Shown here: piece by piece, positions 39,791 through 48,164 of the stretch
How the letters are laid out: each line of letters begins with the position of its first letter
Position numbering within the stretch: the stretch's first letter is position 1
Assembly (NCBI GenBank): GCA_015689735.1
Contig: WVSP01000002.1
Coordinates: 62,001 to 126,000 of the forward strand
Source of the DNA: Rhodobacterales bacterium LSUCC0031
GTDB taxonomy: Bacteria > Pseudomonadota > Alphaproteobacteria > Rhodobacterales > Rhodobacteraceae
DNA length: 64,000 nt
Direction: 5' to 3'
Program-made: the position numbers and the translations under genes
The notes under the pieces: generated by a model
What the model saw: only the letters and a program-made list of their open reading frames with translations
Database searches by the model: none
What the model was told of the DNA's origin: nothing

Positions 39791-41254
39791 ATGGGTCGCG
39801 GTATCGTAAGTGGTCTGATCTGGGGCATGCTCTTATCGGTTTTGGTTTTGGCGGGTATCTCGCTCAACATGCCCTTGCCGGAACGGCCGACGGACCGCCA
39901 AGCAGGTCCATCCGCCCCTGTGCGAACCCCAGCATCATCAGACGTCGCCTTGCCCCAAGCATTGCCGCAAGAGCAGGCCGAGATGGTCGTGGAAAATCCG
40001 CAAGGTCAGTTGGCCGCACCCCTGCCTGCGCCTGTCCCGGAAACCGACATGCTGCAAAGCACGGTCAGCCCCACGCTGGAATCAGCCACCGAAGCACCGC
40101 AAGCCGTCAGCAATGCTGGACCTGTCACCGCACCGATCGAAGATCGACCAAGTCCGCCTGCCGAGGTCGCACTACGCGCGCCGGTCCAGCCGCCACGGCT
40201 TGATTTGCAACAGACCCCTCTCGCTGCTTTGGACGAGGGGGGGGATGCGGCGGTAACTGTTGCAACACTGCCAAGCGCCCCGATGGCCCAGCGCCCCGAG
40301 ACAGGCCCGACCGTGGTGGAAGATGCGGCACCCTTGCCCCCCATGCCCGGTGCGATCTCTGCGCCCGCCGCCGCGCCCGTTATGCAATTGGCCCCGGAAC
40401 GCTTGCCCAACACCGAAGCGGTGCGGGTCTTGCCGCAGGTGGCATTACCAAAAGTGGCTTTGCCCGATGTAACAAGCACGCCTGCCGTGCCTGCGCCGCC
40501 GCAGGTTGCGCTTGATCGTCTGGATACGCCCCCGCAAGCCGCGCCTCGCATGCCCGACACCGACGCCGCGCCGGGTGCCTTGCTGCGCAATGCGGTGGAA
40601 TTCACCGCCGCGCCCGCGCGCCCGCTGATGTCGGTCATCTTGATCGACGATCCCGATGGGCCGCTGGGTGACGATATTCTGGCACAGATCAGCTTTCCCA
40701 TCAGCTTTGCCATCGATCCCAGCCGCCCAGATGCCGCTGCCCGTGCCGCATTTCTGCGCGAGGCTGGTTTCGAGGTCTTGATCCTTGCATCCGCCGCGCT
40801 TCCGGCGGGGGCAGGTGCGGCGGATGTCGAACTTTCCTTGGCTGCGGCACAGCAAGCGATACCGCAAGCAGTCGCCATGCTCGACAGCCCCGAGAGCCGT
40901 ATTCAAGCAGACCGCCCGGTTTTGGAGGCGTTGATCGCCATTTTGGTCGAGTCGGGCCATGGGCTTGTGGCTTTCCCGCGCAATCTCAACGCGGCCGAGC
41001 AAGCGGCCCGGCGTGAAGGCGTTGCATCCGCCACGGCCTTTCGATTGCTTGATGACTCCGATCAGCGCGCCCCGGTGATCACACGCTACCTTGACCGCGC
41101 CGCATTCGCGGCGGGCCAGGAGGGCGCTGTGATCGTCGTGGGACGCAGTCGCCCCGACACGATCACAGCCCTGTTCTCATGGGCGCTGGGTGGACGTGGC
41201 GAAGGGGTGACGCTTGCGCCGATCTCTGCCGTGCTGCGCCGCTTATCCGAATAG
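39791..41254 (+). CDS. Divergent polysaccharide deacetylase family protein (YibQ/DUF610)
   Basis: A 487-residue protein. Residues 5-24 form a membrane anchor (VSGLIWGMLLSVLVLAGISL), then about 250 residues of Pro/Ala/Val-rich linker, then a C-terminal divergent polysaccharide deacetylase domain from PLMSVILIDDPDGPLGDDIL to the end (ISFAIDPSRPDAAARAAFLR, ILVESGHGLVAFPRNLNAAE). The metal ligands of active deacetylases are not obvious. It lies on the plus strand between trpE and trpG, both on the minus strand, so it splits the tryptophan genes. A periplasmic cell-wall role is likely but unproven. Confidence 0.8.
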   Translation: MGRGIVSGLIWGMLLSVLVLAGISLNMPLPERPTDRQAGPSAPVRTPASSDVALPQALPQEQAEMVVENPQGQLAAPLPAPVPETDMLQSTVSPTLESATEAPQAVSNAGPVTAPIEDRPSPPAEVALRAPVQPPRLDLQQTPLAALDEGGDAAVTVATLPSAPMAQRPETGPTVVEDAAPLPPMPGAISAPAAAPVMQLAPERLPNTEAVRVLPQVALPKVALPDVTSTPAVPAPPQVALDRLDTPPQAAPRMPDTDAAPGALLRNAVEFTAAPARPLMSVILIDDPDGPLGDDILAQISFPISFAIDPSRPDAAARAAFLREAGFEVLILASAALPAGAGAADVELSLAAAQQAIPQAVAMLDSPESRIQADRPVLEALIAILVESGHGLVAFPRNLNAAEQAARREGVASATAFRLLDDSDQRAPVITRYLDRAAFAAGQEGAVIVVGRSRPDTITALFSWALGGRGEGVTLAPISAVLRRLSE

Positions 41255-41320
41255 GCATCTTGGGAACAAGGTGCGGGAAACGCCCGACTTCCTGTGTGAA
41301 AAAACAGGCGTGTTCGCGTG

Positions 41321-42832
41321 CTAGCCGTTGGTCCGCCCCGCGAACAGCCCCGCATCCGCCGCCGCACGGCGAATGGCGCGGGATTTGTTCACCGTCTCCT
41401 GGAATTCCGCCTCGGGATCGCTGTCATAGACCACGCCTCCGCCTGCTTGGATGTAGAGCTTGCCATCCTTGACCACGGCTGTGCGCAGCGCGATGCACAT
41501 ATCCATATCGCCGCCTGCGCTGAAGTAACCCACGCCACCGCCATAGATGCCACGCTTTTCGGGCTCCAACTCGTCGATGATTTCCATCGCGCGAACTTTG
41601 GGCGCGCCTGACACTGTGCCTGCGGGCAGACCCGCCAAAAGCGCCGAGAGCGCATCCTCGCCATCGCGCAATTCGCCTACCACGTTTGAGACGATATGCA
41701 TCACATGGCTATAGCGTTCGACGATGAATTCCTCAGTCGGACGCACGGTGCCGATCTTGGCCACGCGGCCCACATCGTTGCGCCCAAGATCCAAGAGCAT
41801 CAGATGCTCGGCCAGCTCCTTTTGATCGGACAACAGGTCGGCCTCGAGCGCGCGATCCTCCTCCGGGGTGGCGCCGCGAGGCCGCGTGCCTGCGATGGGG
41901 CGGATCGTGACCTCGCCGCCAAAGACGCGCACCAAGATCTCGGGGCTGGCACCGACCACTTGGAAAGGGCCGAAATTGAAAAAGAACATAAAGGGCGAGG
42001 GGTTGGTGCGCCGCAATGCGCGGTAAAGCGCAAAGGGCGGCTCAGGGAAATCTTGCGTCCAGCGCTGCGAGGGGACGACCTGAAAGATGTCACCTGCGCG
42101 GATATAATCCTTGGCGCGTTCGACGGCGGCCAGGTAGTCGGCATGGGCGAAATTCGAGACCGGCGCGGGCAGGGGGCGTATCTCACCCATTTCGCGGGTG
42201 GCACTTGCGGGTGCGCGCTCAAGGTCGCGCAATGCATCACTGACGCGCTCGGCCGCTTGCGCATACGCCGCCCGCGCCGACAGGCCCGACGCTACCCAAG
42301 CAGGCGAGACGATCGTGACCTCACCCTTGACCCCGTCGAGCACCGCGATGATCGAGGGGCGCATCAACACCGCATCAGGCAGGCCCAGCGGGTCGGGGTT
42401 GACATGCGGCAGGTGCTCGACGAGCCGGATCATGTCGTAGCCCAAATAGCCAAAAAGCCCCGCCGCCGCGGCAGGCAGATCATCGGGCATGTCGATCGCA
42501 CTTTCCGCCAGAAGCGCACGCAGCGCCGCCAAGGGCGCAACCGTGCAAGACGTGAACGCCTCGCGGTCATAGCGGGCCGTGCGGTTCAGGCGGCTGGTCT
42601 GGCCATGGCATTCCCAGATCAGGTCAGGCTTGCAGCCGATGATCGAATAACGCCCGCGCACCTCGCCGCCGGTGACCGATTCAAGGATAAAGCTGTCGCG
42701 CCCCGCATCGGTGAGTTTCATCATTACCGACACCGCAGTGTCGAGGTCGGCCGTTAGCCGTGCATGCACCAGTTGGTTGCGCCCTGCGTTCCAACCGGCT
42801 TCGAATGCTGCGAATTCGGAAAGCTGTGCCAT
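41321..42832 (-). CDS. trpE: Anthranilate synthase component I
   Basis: A 503-residue enzyme turning chorismate into anthranilate with ammonia from TrpG. The C-terminal chorismate-binding core has PIAGTRPRGATPEEDRALEA near residue 325, LMLLDLGRNDVGRVAKIGTV near residue 353 and LPAGTVSGAPKVRAMEII near residue 416. The N-terminal regulatory part that binds tryptophan is present. Its ATG shares one base with the stop of the PpiD-like gene, a clear translational coupling. Confidence 0.96.
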   Translation of the reverse strand: MAQLSEFAAFEAGWNAGRNQLVHARLTADLDTAVSVMMKLTDAGRDSFILESVTGGEVRGRYSIIGCKPDLIWECHGQTSRLNRTARYDREAFTSCTVAPLAALRALLAESAIDMPDDLPAAAAGLFGYLGYDMIRLVEHLPHVNPDPLGLPDAVLMRPSIIAVLDGVKGEVTIVSPAWVASGLSARAAYAQAAERVSDALRDLERAPASATREMGEIRPLPAPVSNFAHADYLAAVERAKDYIRAGDIFQVVPSQRWTQDFPEPPFALYRALRRTNPSPFMFFFNFGPFQVVGASPEILVRVFGGEVTIRPIAGTRPRGATPEEDRALEADLLSDQKELAEHLMLLDLGRNDVGRVAKIGTVRPTEEFIVERYSHVMHIVSNVVGELRDGEDALSALLAGLPAGTVSGAPKVRAMEIIDELEPEKRGIYGGGVGYFSAGGDMDMCIALRTAVVKDGKLYIQAGGGVVYDSDPEAEFQETVNKSRAIRRAAADAGLFAGRTNG

Positions 42833-44685
42833 CAGGGAAACTGCGCATGCACGGCGTTGATCACCGCTTGGTCAAGGCGAATACCGGCCTCGGTCTGAAG
42901 CGCCCGGCCATACGCCTCGAATAGGTCTTGCGCGTGGCTTTGCGCGACCGCCTGGCCAAGCACCTGCAACAGGATTTGCGTGTTCGGATCGTCACGCGTG
43001 GCAGGGTTGATGGCGTCAAGCTGTGCAATGATCGTCCTGTCTTGAGCCGGCACCAAGACAACATCGCCGACCGCCCCGAGTTGGAACAGCTGTACCACCA
43101 GTGTCGGCGGGGCATCAGGGATGAAACCCTGCCTGCGGATATCGCGCTCCATCACGACTTGGCCCAAATCTTCCAGAGCCGCCCCTTGGGCAAGCTGGCC
43201 CGAGATCGCCTCGGCCTGCGCCGCAATGGCGGCGCGGATCGCGTCGGCCTGCCAATCGGCGCGCACCTCGGCCCTGATTTCGGCCAAGGGCGGCAGGGTA
43301 GGTGGAACCACCGCGTCAAGGCGCAGCGCGAAGAGGCCGCCATCCGACAATGTCAGCAATTCGGGGAAATCCCCCGTAGCTACGCCCAAAGCGGCGGCGC
43401 GGAACGCATCATAGGCCGCGATCTCGTCTTCCGATGTCGGGGTGTAATCAATGCGCCCCAGCACCAGTTCCGTTGTCTCGGCCAGTTCTTCGAGCGTCAG
43501 CCCTTCGGCCAAGAGATCATCAATCGGGTCACGCAAATCATCGATTGCCCGCCGCGCAGCTTCGGCTGCCAGTTCAGCGCGGAGTTCTTCCTCGGCCTCT
43601 TCAAAGGTGGTTTCGGCAGCGTCGAGGACCCCATTCACCCGAAAAAGCGCCGGTCCAAGCGGCGTAGGCGCCGGACCGATGATTTCACTCGTTTGATCGT
43701 CAAAGATCAGTGTTGCCGCCTCGGGCAACAGATCGGCGCGCGTCACCTCGCCAAGATCGACATCCTCGAAACTCAGGCCCCGCTCAGCCAAGAGATCATC
43801 GAACCGCATCTGGCCTGCCAAGATCGCATCAAGGGCCGCTTGGGCCTGCGCGGTATCGGCAAAAACCAACTGTTCAAGCAAGCGCCGTTCTGGCTGGCGG
43901 TAAAGCGCTGCGCGCTGGTCGTAAAGCGCACGCAAGGCCGTTTCGTCCACCGGGATCGTGTCCATCAGCATCGCCGGTGTGATCCAGGCATAGGTAATGG
44001 CGCGCGCTTCGGGGCGGGTAAAGCGCGTAGGGTTTGCGGTATAGTGGGCCTCCAAATCGGCGGCTGTGGGCAGGGCCACACCCGTGGGAAGGTCCGCTTG
44101 TGTCACGATCAGCAAGCGCGCATCGCGGGTTTCTGCCTGATAGGCGACCAGCGCCTCCGTGATCGTTTTGTCGGGCGCGATGCCGCCGACAATGGCGGCT
44201 TGCAAAAGGCTGCGCGCGGTATCCTCGCGGACCTCTTGCTCGAAGTCAGCGGCGCTGAGGCCGTTCTGGCGCAAGGTGAACGCATAGCTTTCGCGATCAA
44301 ACGCACCATCAAGTCCTTGAAAAGCCTCAACTTGTGTAATCTGGCGGGCTACTTCTGCATCGCCCACCGACAGGCCCATCAGCTGCGCCTCGTTCACCAG
44401 CGCGGCCCGTGCGATCAACGATTGCAATACGGCCTGATCGACACCTTGTGCGCGCAACGTGGCCAAGGTGACAGGCTGGCCCGTCTGCGCGATCCGGGCG
44501 CGGATTTCTTGATCAAGCGCACGGGCATAATCCTCGGCCGAAATCTCGACATCGCCCACCGCACCCACGCGGCTTGCGCCGCCTGAGAATGACCCGATGC
44601 CAAAGCCTGCCAAGGCGATGAACAGCAGGCCCAGAATGATCCAGACAAAAAGGTTCGAGGCCTTCTTCATAGCCGTTTTTGCCAT
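42832..44685 (-). CDS. ppiD: PpiD/SurA_N-type periplasmic folding chaperone (peptidylprolyl isomerase family)
   Basis: A 617-residue membrane-anchored protein. Residues 12-30 (LFVWIILGLLFIALAGFGIG) are the single membrane segment; the rest is periplasmic. The SurA_N-like region covers about 45-170 and a PPIC-like region follows around residue 240-350, though the classic isomerase residues are weak, as in E. coli PpiD. It helps outer membrane or secreted proteins fold. It is directly upstream of trpE with a one-base overlap. Confidence 0.88.
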   Translation of the reverse strand: MAKTAMKKASNLFVWIILGLLFIALAGFGIGSFSGGASRVGAVGDVEISAEDYARALDQEIRARIAQTGQPVTLATLRAQGVDQAVLQSLIARAALVNEAQLMGLSVGDAEVARQITQVEAFQGLDGAFDRESYAFTLRQNGLSAADFEQEVREDTARSLLQAAIVGGIAPDKTITEALVAYQAETRDARLLIVTQADLPTGVALPTAADLEAHYTANPTRFTRPEARAITYAWITPAMLMDTIPVDETALRALYDQRAALYRQPERRLLEQLVFADTAQAQAALDAILAGQMRFDDLLAERGLSFEDVDLGEVTRADLLPEAATLIFDDQTSEIIGPAPTPLGPALFRVNGVLDAAETTFEEAEEELRAELAAEAARRAIDDLRDPIDDLLAEGLTLEELAETTELVLGRIDYTPTSEDEIAAYDAFRAAALGVATGDFPELLTLSDGGLFALRLDAVVPPTLPPLAEIRAEVRADWQADAIRAAIAAQAEAISGQLAQGAALEDLGQVVMERDIRRQGFIPDAPPTLVVQLFQLGAVGDVVLVPAQDRTIIAQLDAINPATRDDPNTQILLQVLGQAVAQSHAQDLFEAYGRALQTEAGIRLDQAVINAVHAQFP

Positions 44686-44791
44686 GTTGCGCTGGTCCTT
44701 CCGCTGGCTGTGTGCGCCATGTCTGGGCGCGCCGGTTTGCTGGGGTGATTACGCGTTTGGGCGCGGCGCGGCAAGGGCTGGAGGGGGATGA

Positions 44792-45979
44792 TCAGGGATC
44801 GAGACCCGTCAAACGATCCACCACCTCCTCAAGCCCGGCTTGATCTGCATTGGCGAATGCGATGCGTAGGCTTGCCTCGGCCTGACCAGTGCCGCCCGCG
44901 GCGCGTCGAGGTCCGAACATCGTACCAGGTAACACCAGCAAACCCGCCTCATCCACCATGCGTTGGGCCAGCACATCGGACGCGATGCCAAAAGGGTGCT
45001 GCACATAAGCGAAATATGCACCGCAACCCAAAAGGCGCCAATCGGGCAAGCGCGCAAAGGCGCGCGTGATCGTGGCGCGGCGCGCCAGGATCTCGGCCCG
45101 CTCGTCGGCAAGCCAAGGCCCAAGATTGCGCATGCCCCAAAGCGCCCCGATCTGTCCGATTTGCGGCGGACAGATCGCCACGGTGTCGAGGAATTTCTCG
45201 ACCTCGGCCAATCGTGCAGCTGCCGCCATGATCGCCCCGACCCGATGGCCTGTCAGTCGGTAAGCCTTAGAGAAGGAGTAAAGATGGATCAGCGTCGTGT
45301 CCCAATCGGGATCGGCGAACAGATCATGCGGTGCGCCATCGCCAGAATGGAAATCGCGATAGGTTTCATCAAGGATCAAGGCCAGCTTGTGGCGCCGCGC
45401 GAGATCATAGAAGGCACGCAGCAAGGTCGGTGGATATTCCACACCGGCCGGATTGTTGGGGCTGATCAGTACGATCGCGCGTGTGCGCGGTGTGATCAAG
45501 GCCGCCGCCTGTGCCGGATCGGGCAAGAGATCGTCGCCCGTGGGCAAGGTCACTGCCCGCACACCTTCCATATCGAGCCACATCTTGTGGTTGAAATAGA
45601 AGGGGAGCGGCAAGATCACCTCGTCGCCTGCGCCTGCCAGTGTCGACATCGCCGCGGTAAAGGCTTGATTACATCCTGCCGTGATTGCCACTTGGTCGGG
45701 GTGGATGCGCCCGCCATAGCCTGCCGACCATTGCATCGCCAGTTCTTCGCGCAACGCCCCCAACCCGAGCACCGGGCCATAAAGATGACTGGCCGGATCG
45801 GAGATCATCGCCTCTGCCATGGCGTGTACCAAGCCCTTGGGCGGTGGTTCGACAGGGGCCGCCTGGCTGAGATTGATCAGCGGCCGATCAGCCGGAAAGC
45901 GCTTGCCCGCGATCCAGCGCCGCGCCTCCATCACCGGAGGGGCGAATGTGCTTACAAATCTCGGGTTGAGTGGTTCCAA
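44792..45979 (-). CDS. Pyridoxal-phosphate aminotransferase, class I/II
   Basis: A roughly 395-residue fold-type I aminotransferase. The PLP lysine is in YSFSKAYRLTGHRVGAI near residue 240, with ISPNNPAGVEYP near residue 175 and the Asp in LALILDETYRDF. The substrate is unknown; aspartate- or methionine-type members look alike. No ATG fits the N-terminus. TTG 45979 with an upstream AAGGGGG is my choice; a later GTG (VMEARRW) is the alternative, and a longer frame would read through a repeat element. It is 106 bases upstream of the ppiD stop convention, on the same strand as ppiD. Confidence 0.82.
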   Translation of the reverse strand: MEPLNPRFVSTFAPPVMEARRWIAGKRFPADRPLINLSQAAPVEPPPKGLVHAMAEAMISDPASHLYGPVLGLGALREELAMQWSAGYGGRIHPDQVAITAGCNQAFTAAMSTLAGAGDEVILPLPFYFNHKMWLDMEGVRAVTLPTGDDLLPDPAQAAALITPRTRAIVLISPNNPAGVEYPPTLLRAFYDLARRHKLALILDETYRDFHSGDGAPHDLFADPDWDTTLIHLYSFSKAYRLTGHRVGAIMAAAARLAEVEKFLDTVAICPPQIGQIGALWGMRNLGPWLADERAEILARRATITRAFARLPDWRLLGCGAYFAYVQHPFGIASDVLAQRMVDEAGLLVLPGTMFGPRRAAGGTGQAEASLRIAFANADQAGLEEVVDRLTGLDP

Positions 45980-46014
45980 GCCTGCCCCCTTGTCCGCATA
46001 TAACGCGGCGTCCC

Positions 46015-46049
46015 TCGCTTCTTCGTTTCTGAAATATCCCCGCCGGAGG
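46015..46049 (-). repeat. Dispersed intergenic element, copy D
   Basis: On the minus strand CTCCGGCGGGGATATTTCAG is followed by AAACGAAGAAGCGAGG. It lies between ssb and the aminotransferase gene, just before the likely start of the latter. It is very close to copy C. Confidence 0.6.
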
Positions 46050-46137
46050 CCGCGACCAGGCACCAAACGCCTTGGCTTTCGGGCGATCCCCGAACGCGCC
46101 GCACACCCAAAAGCGCTGGCCGACCGCGCCCCGCCGA

Positions 46138-46635
46138 TCAGAACGGGATTTCGTCATCCAGATCGGCACCGCCGCCAAAGCCCGGACCTGCGGGACCGCC
46201 GCGATCATCGGGATAGCCGCCGCCGCGATCATCGCCATAGCCACCGCCCTGACCGCCGCCATAGCCTCCGCCACCGCCCTCGCCGCGGCCATCGAGCATG
46301 GTCAACTCGCTGCGATAGGGGCGCAGCGCGATCTCGGTCGTGTAGCGCTCTTGACCAGACTGGTCTTGCCACTTGCGGGTCTCAAGCTGGCCCTCGAGAT
46401 AGATTTTCGAGCCCTTCTTGAGATATTGCTCGGCCACGCGCACCAAGGGTTCGGAATAGATCGCCACGCGATGCCACTCCGTGCGCTCTTTGCGCTCGCC
46501 GGTATTGCGATCTTTCCATGTTTCGCTTGTCGCGATGTTCAGATTGCAGACCTTGCCACCCGAAGGAAAGCTGCGCACTTCGGGATCGCGGCCCAGATTA
46601 CCGATCAAGATCACCTTGTTGACAGATCCGGCCAT
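46138..46635 (-). CDS. ssb: Single-stranded DNA-binding protein
   Basis: A 165-residue SSB. The OB-fold covers the first 110 residues ([40 protein letters not shown]); a glycine-rich disordered linker follows, and the tail ends DDEIPF, the tip that binds partner proteins in replication and repair. ATG 46635 (MAGSVNK) is chosen. It is divergent from the lytic transglycosylase gene. Confidence 0.96.
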   Translation of the reverse strand: MAGSVNKVILIGNLGRDPEVRSFPSGGKVCNLNIATSETWKDRNTGERKERTEWHRVAIYSEPLVRVAEQYLKKGSKIYLEGQLETRKWQDQSGQERYTTEIALRPYRSELTMLDGRGEGGGGGYGGGQGGGYGDDRGGGYPDDRGGPAGPGFGGGADLDDEIPF

Positions 46636-46848
46636 GTCTTTCTCCCCCGGTTGATTTCGGTGTCCATGCGCAGCGCCCGCCGCACGGGGCCGAGTCACCC
46701 CGACCATGCGCCCGCCTGCTTAGATCATCCGAACTTGGTCAAGAAAAGATGAATTGCGTCTCGGCGGCAAGAGGGCAGGCCGCTCATCGCTGGATTCGTG
46801 CTCTGCTTTGGGCTAAGGCAAACGCGTCTTTCAGCTCATGCAGGGTCG

Positions 46849-47424
46849 ATGCGTTCTAGGTTCTGGTTTCTTCAATATGTTCTTACGCTTGTCATACTCC
46901 TTACCCCGGTCCCGCTGCGTGCCGAGGCGATGGAGCGCTTTGGCCGCGCGCTTGGCGTGATCGATAGCCGCGCGGCGAGCCAATATGCAGGATCGGCGCG
47001 GCTGCGCCCAGATTTCGACCCCGATGCCCCGGTGATCCCGCGATTCGAAGGCGGCTATGCCGGTCCTTGGCTTGCGGTGGCGCGCGCCGCTGCGCGCCGC
47101 CATGGCATCCCCGAGGACATATTCTTGCGCCTCGTGCAGCAGGAATCGGGCTGGAACCCGGAGGCTGTCAGCCACAAGGGCGCCATCGGTCTGGCGCAAC
47201 TCATGCCCGAGACAGCGGCAATGCTCGGCGTGGATCCAACCGATCCGATCGCCAATCTTGATGCCGGGGCGCGCTATCTTGCCATGCAATTTCGTGATTT
47301 CCGCCGCTGGGATCAGGCGCTTGCAGCCTATAATGCAGGGCCGGAAGCGGTGCGCAGACATGGCGGCATCCCGCCCTTTGCCGAGACGCAAGACTATGTT
47401 CGGAACATCTTGGGGCGTGGATAG
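46849..47424 (+). CDS. Lytic transglycosylase, SLT domain
   Basis: A 191-residue periplasmic peptidoglycan lyase. Signal peptide at residues 1-25 (FLQYVLTLVILLTPVPLRAE). The SLT domain has the catalytic Glu in FLRLVQQESGWNPEAVSHKG, followed by AIGLAQLMPETAAMLG, DAGARYLAMQFRDF and ALAAYNAGPEAV. It is a short single-domain form with no LysM. ATG 46849 has AGGGTCG just before it. It is convergent with ilvN; the gap holds palindromic repeats. Confidence 0.9.
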   Translation: MRSRFWFLQYVLTLVILLTPVPLRAEAMERFGRALGVIDSRAASQYAGSARLRPDFDPDAPVIPRFEGGYAGPWLAVARAAARRHGIPEDIFLRLVQQESGWNPEAVSHKGAIGLAQLMPETAAMLGVDPTDPIANLDAGARYLAMQFRDFRRWDQALAAYNAGPEAVRRHGGIPPFAETQDYVRNILGRG

Positions 47425-47440
47425 GCGGCCTGGCAACGAA

Positions 47441-47455
47441 CCTTCGTATGAAGGA
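47441..47455. repeat. Short degenerate palindrome CCTTCGTATGAAGG
   Basis: CCTTCGTATGAAGG is a near-perfect inverted repeat with core TTCGTATGAA, one base from the TTCGTACGAA core of two perfect copies that follow at 47467 and 47506. It lies 16 bases past the transglycosylase stop. Confidence 0.45.
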
Positions 47456-47466
47456 TCGCCATATGC

Positions 47467-47486
47467 GAAAATTCGTACGAATTTTC
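47467..47486. repeat. 20-bp perfect palindrome, copy 1 of a pair
   Basis: GAAAATTCGTACGAATTTTC, a perfect inverted repeat. With its twin at 47506 it fills the convergent gap between the transglycosylase gene and ilvN. Folded RNA would have an 8-bp stem and GTAC loop, then TTTC. Confidence 0.85.
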
Positions 47487-47505
47487 TTTCAGATCCCGCT
47501 GTTGC

Positions 47506-47525
47506 GAAAATTCGTACGAATTTTC
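47506..47525. repeat. 20-bp perfect palindrome, copy 2 of a pair
   Basis: Identical to the copy at 47467, 39 bases away, and preceded by the same GC. It ends two bases before the ilvN stop codon, the same sort of position as the palindrome after moaC. Confidence 0.85.
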
Positions 47526-47527
47526 GG

Positions 47528-48088
47528 TCACACCCCGCGCGCGATCGCTGCCACACCCGTGCGCGCCAGCCGCACCTCGCCCAAGGGGCGCATCAATTCG
47601 CAAAACGCATCGACCTTTTCAGGTGTGCCGGTAATCTCGAAGACAAAGCTTTGCAGGGTCGAATCGACCACATTGGCCCGGAAGATCTCGGCGATGCGTA
47701 GCGCCTCGACCCGATGCTCACCCTTGGCGATGACCTTGATCAGCGCCAATTCGCGGCTGACAAACGGGCCTTCGACGGTCAAATCCTGCACCTCATGCAC
47801 GGGTACCATGCGTTCGAGTTGCATCTTGATCTGGTTGATCACCTGCGGGGTGCCGGAGGTGACGATGGTGATGCGCGAGCGATGGCCGCTATGGTCAACT
47901 TCGGCCACCGTCAGGCTTTCGATATTGTAGCCGCGCCCGGAAAACAGGCCGATCACGCGGGCCAGAACGCCCGGTTCGTTCTCGACCAGGATGGCCAGCG
48001 TATGGGTCTCGACCATGTCCGACATATGGCTGCGAAGATCATAGGCGGAATGGCTGGTAGAGCCTTTTTCGATGTTGAGCGGGGACAT
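47528..48088 (-). CDS. ilvN: Acetolactate synthase small (regulatory) subunit
   Basis: A 186-residue ACT-domain subunit that gives valine feedback control to acetolactate synthase. The ACT start TLAILVENEPGVLARVIGLF with GRGYNIESLTV near residue 50 is diagnostic, and the C-terminal half has VHEVQDLTVEGPFVSRELAL. ATG 48088 is chosen; upstream frame is not homologous. It lies 76 bases after ilvB and is expected to share the ilvB attenuated transcript. Confidence 0.95.
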   Translation of the reverse strand: MSPLNIEKGSTSHSAYDLRSHMSDMVETHTLAILVENEPGVLARVIGLFSGRGYNIESLTVAEVDHSGHRSRITIVTSGTPQVINQIKMQLERMVPVHEVQDLTVEGPFVSRELALIKVIAKGEHRVEALRIAEIFRANVVDSTLQSFVFEITGTPEKVDAFCELMRPLGEVRLARTGVAAIARGV

Positions 48089-48164
48089 GGATGGGTCTCT
48101 CTGAAACATGGCAAGGGCGCGCTGGCCCGGGAAAGCGGCGGGGCAGTGGCCCCGTCGCAAGGCA

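Noticed and set aside
42928-44586. Plus-strand open frame of 552 codons opposite the PpiD-like gene
   Set aside because: Antisense shadow of a well-supported periplasmic protein; no motif and no ribosome binding site.
47441-47525. Possible small CRISPR array in the transglycosylase/ilvN gap
   Set aside because: Only two identical 20-bp palindromes and one near copy, no spacer series and no cas genes. The same core is found elsewhere as single copies after stop codons.
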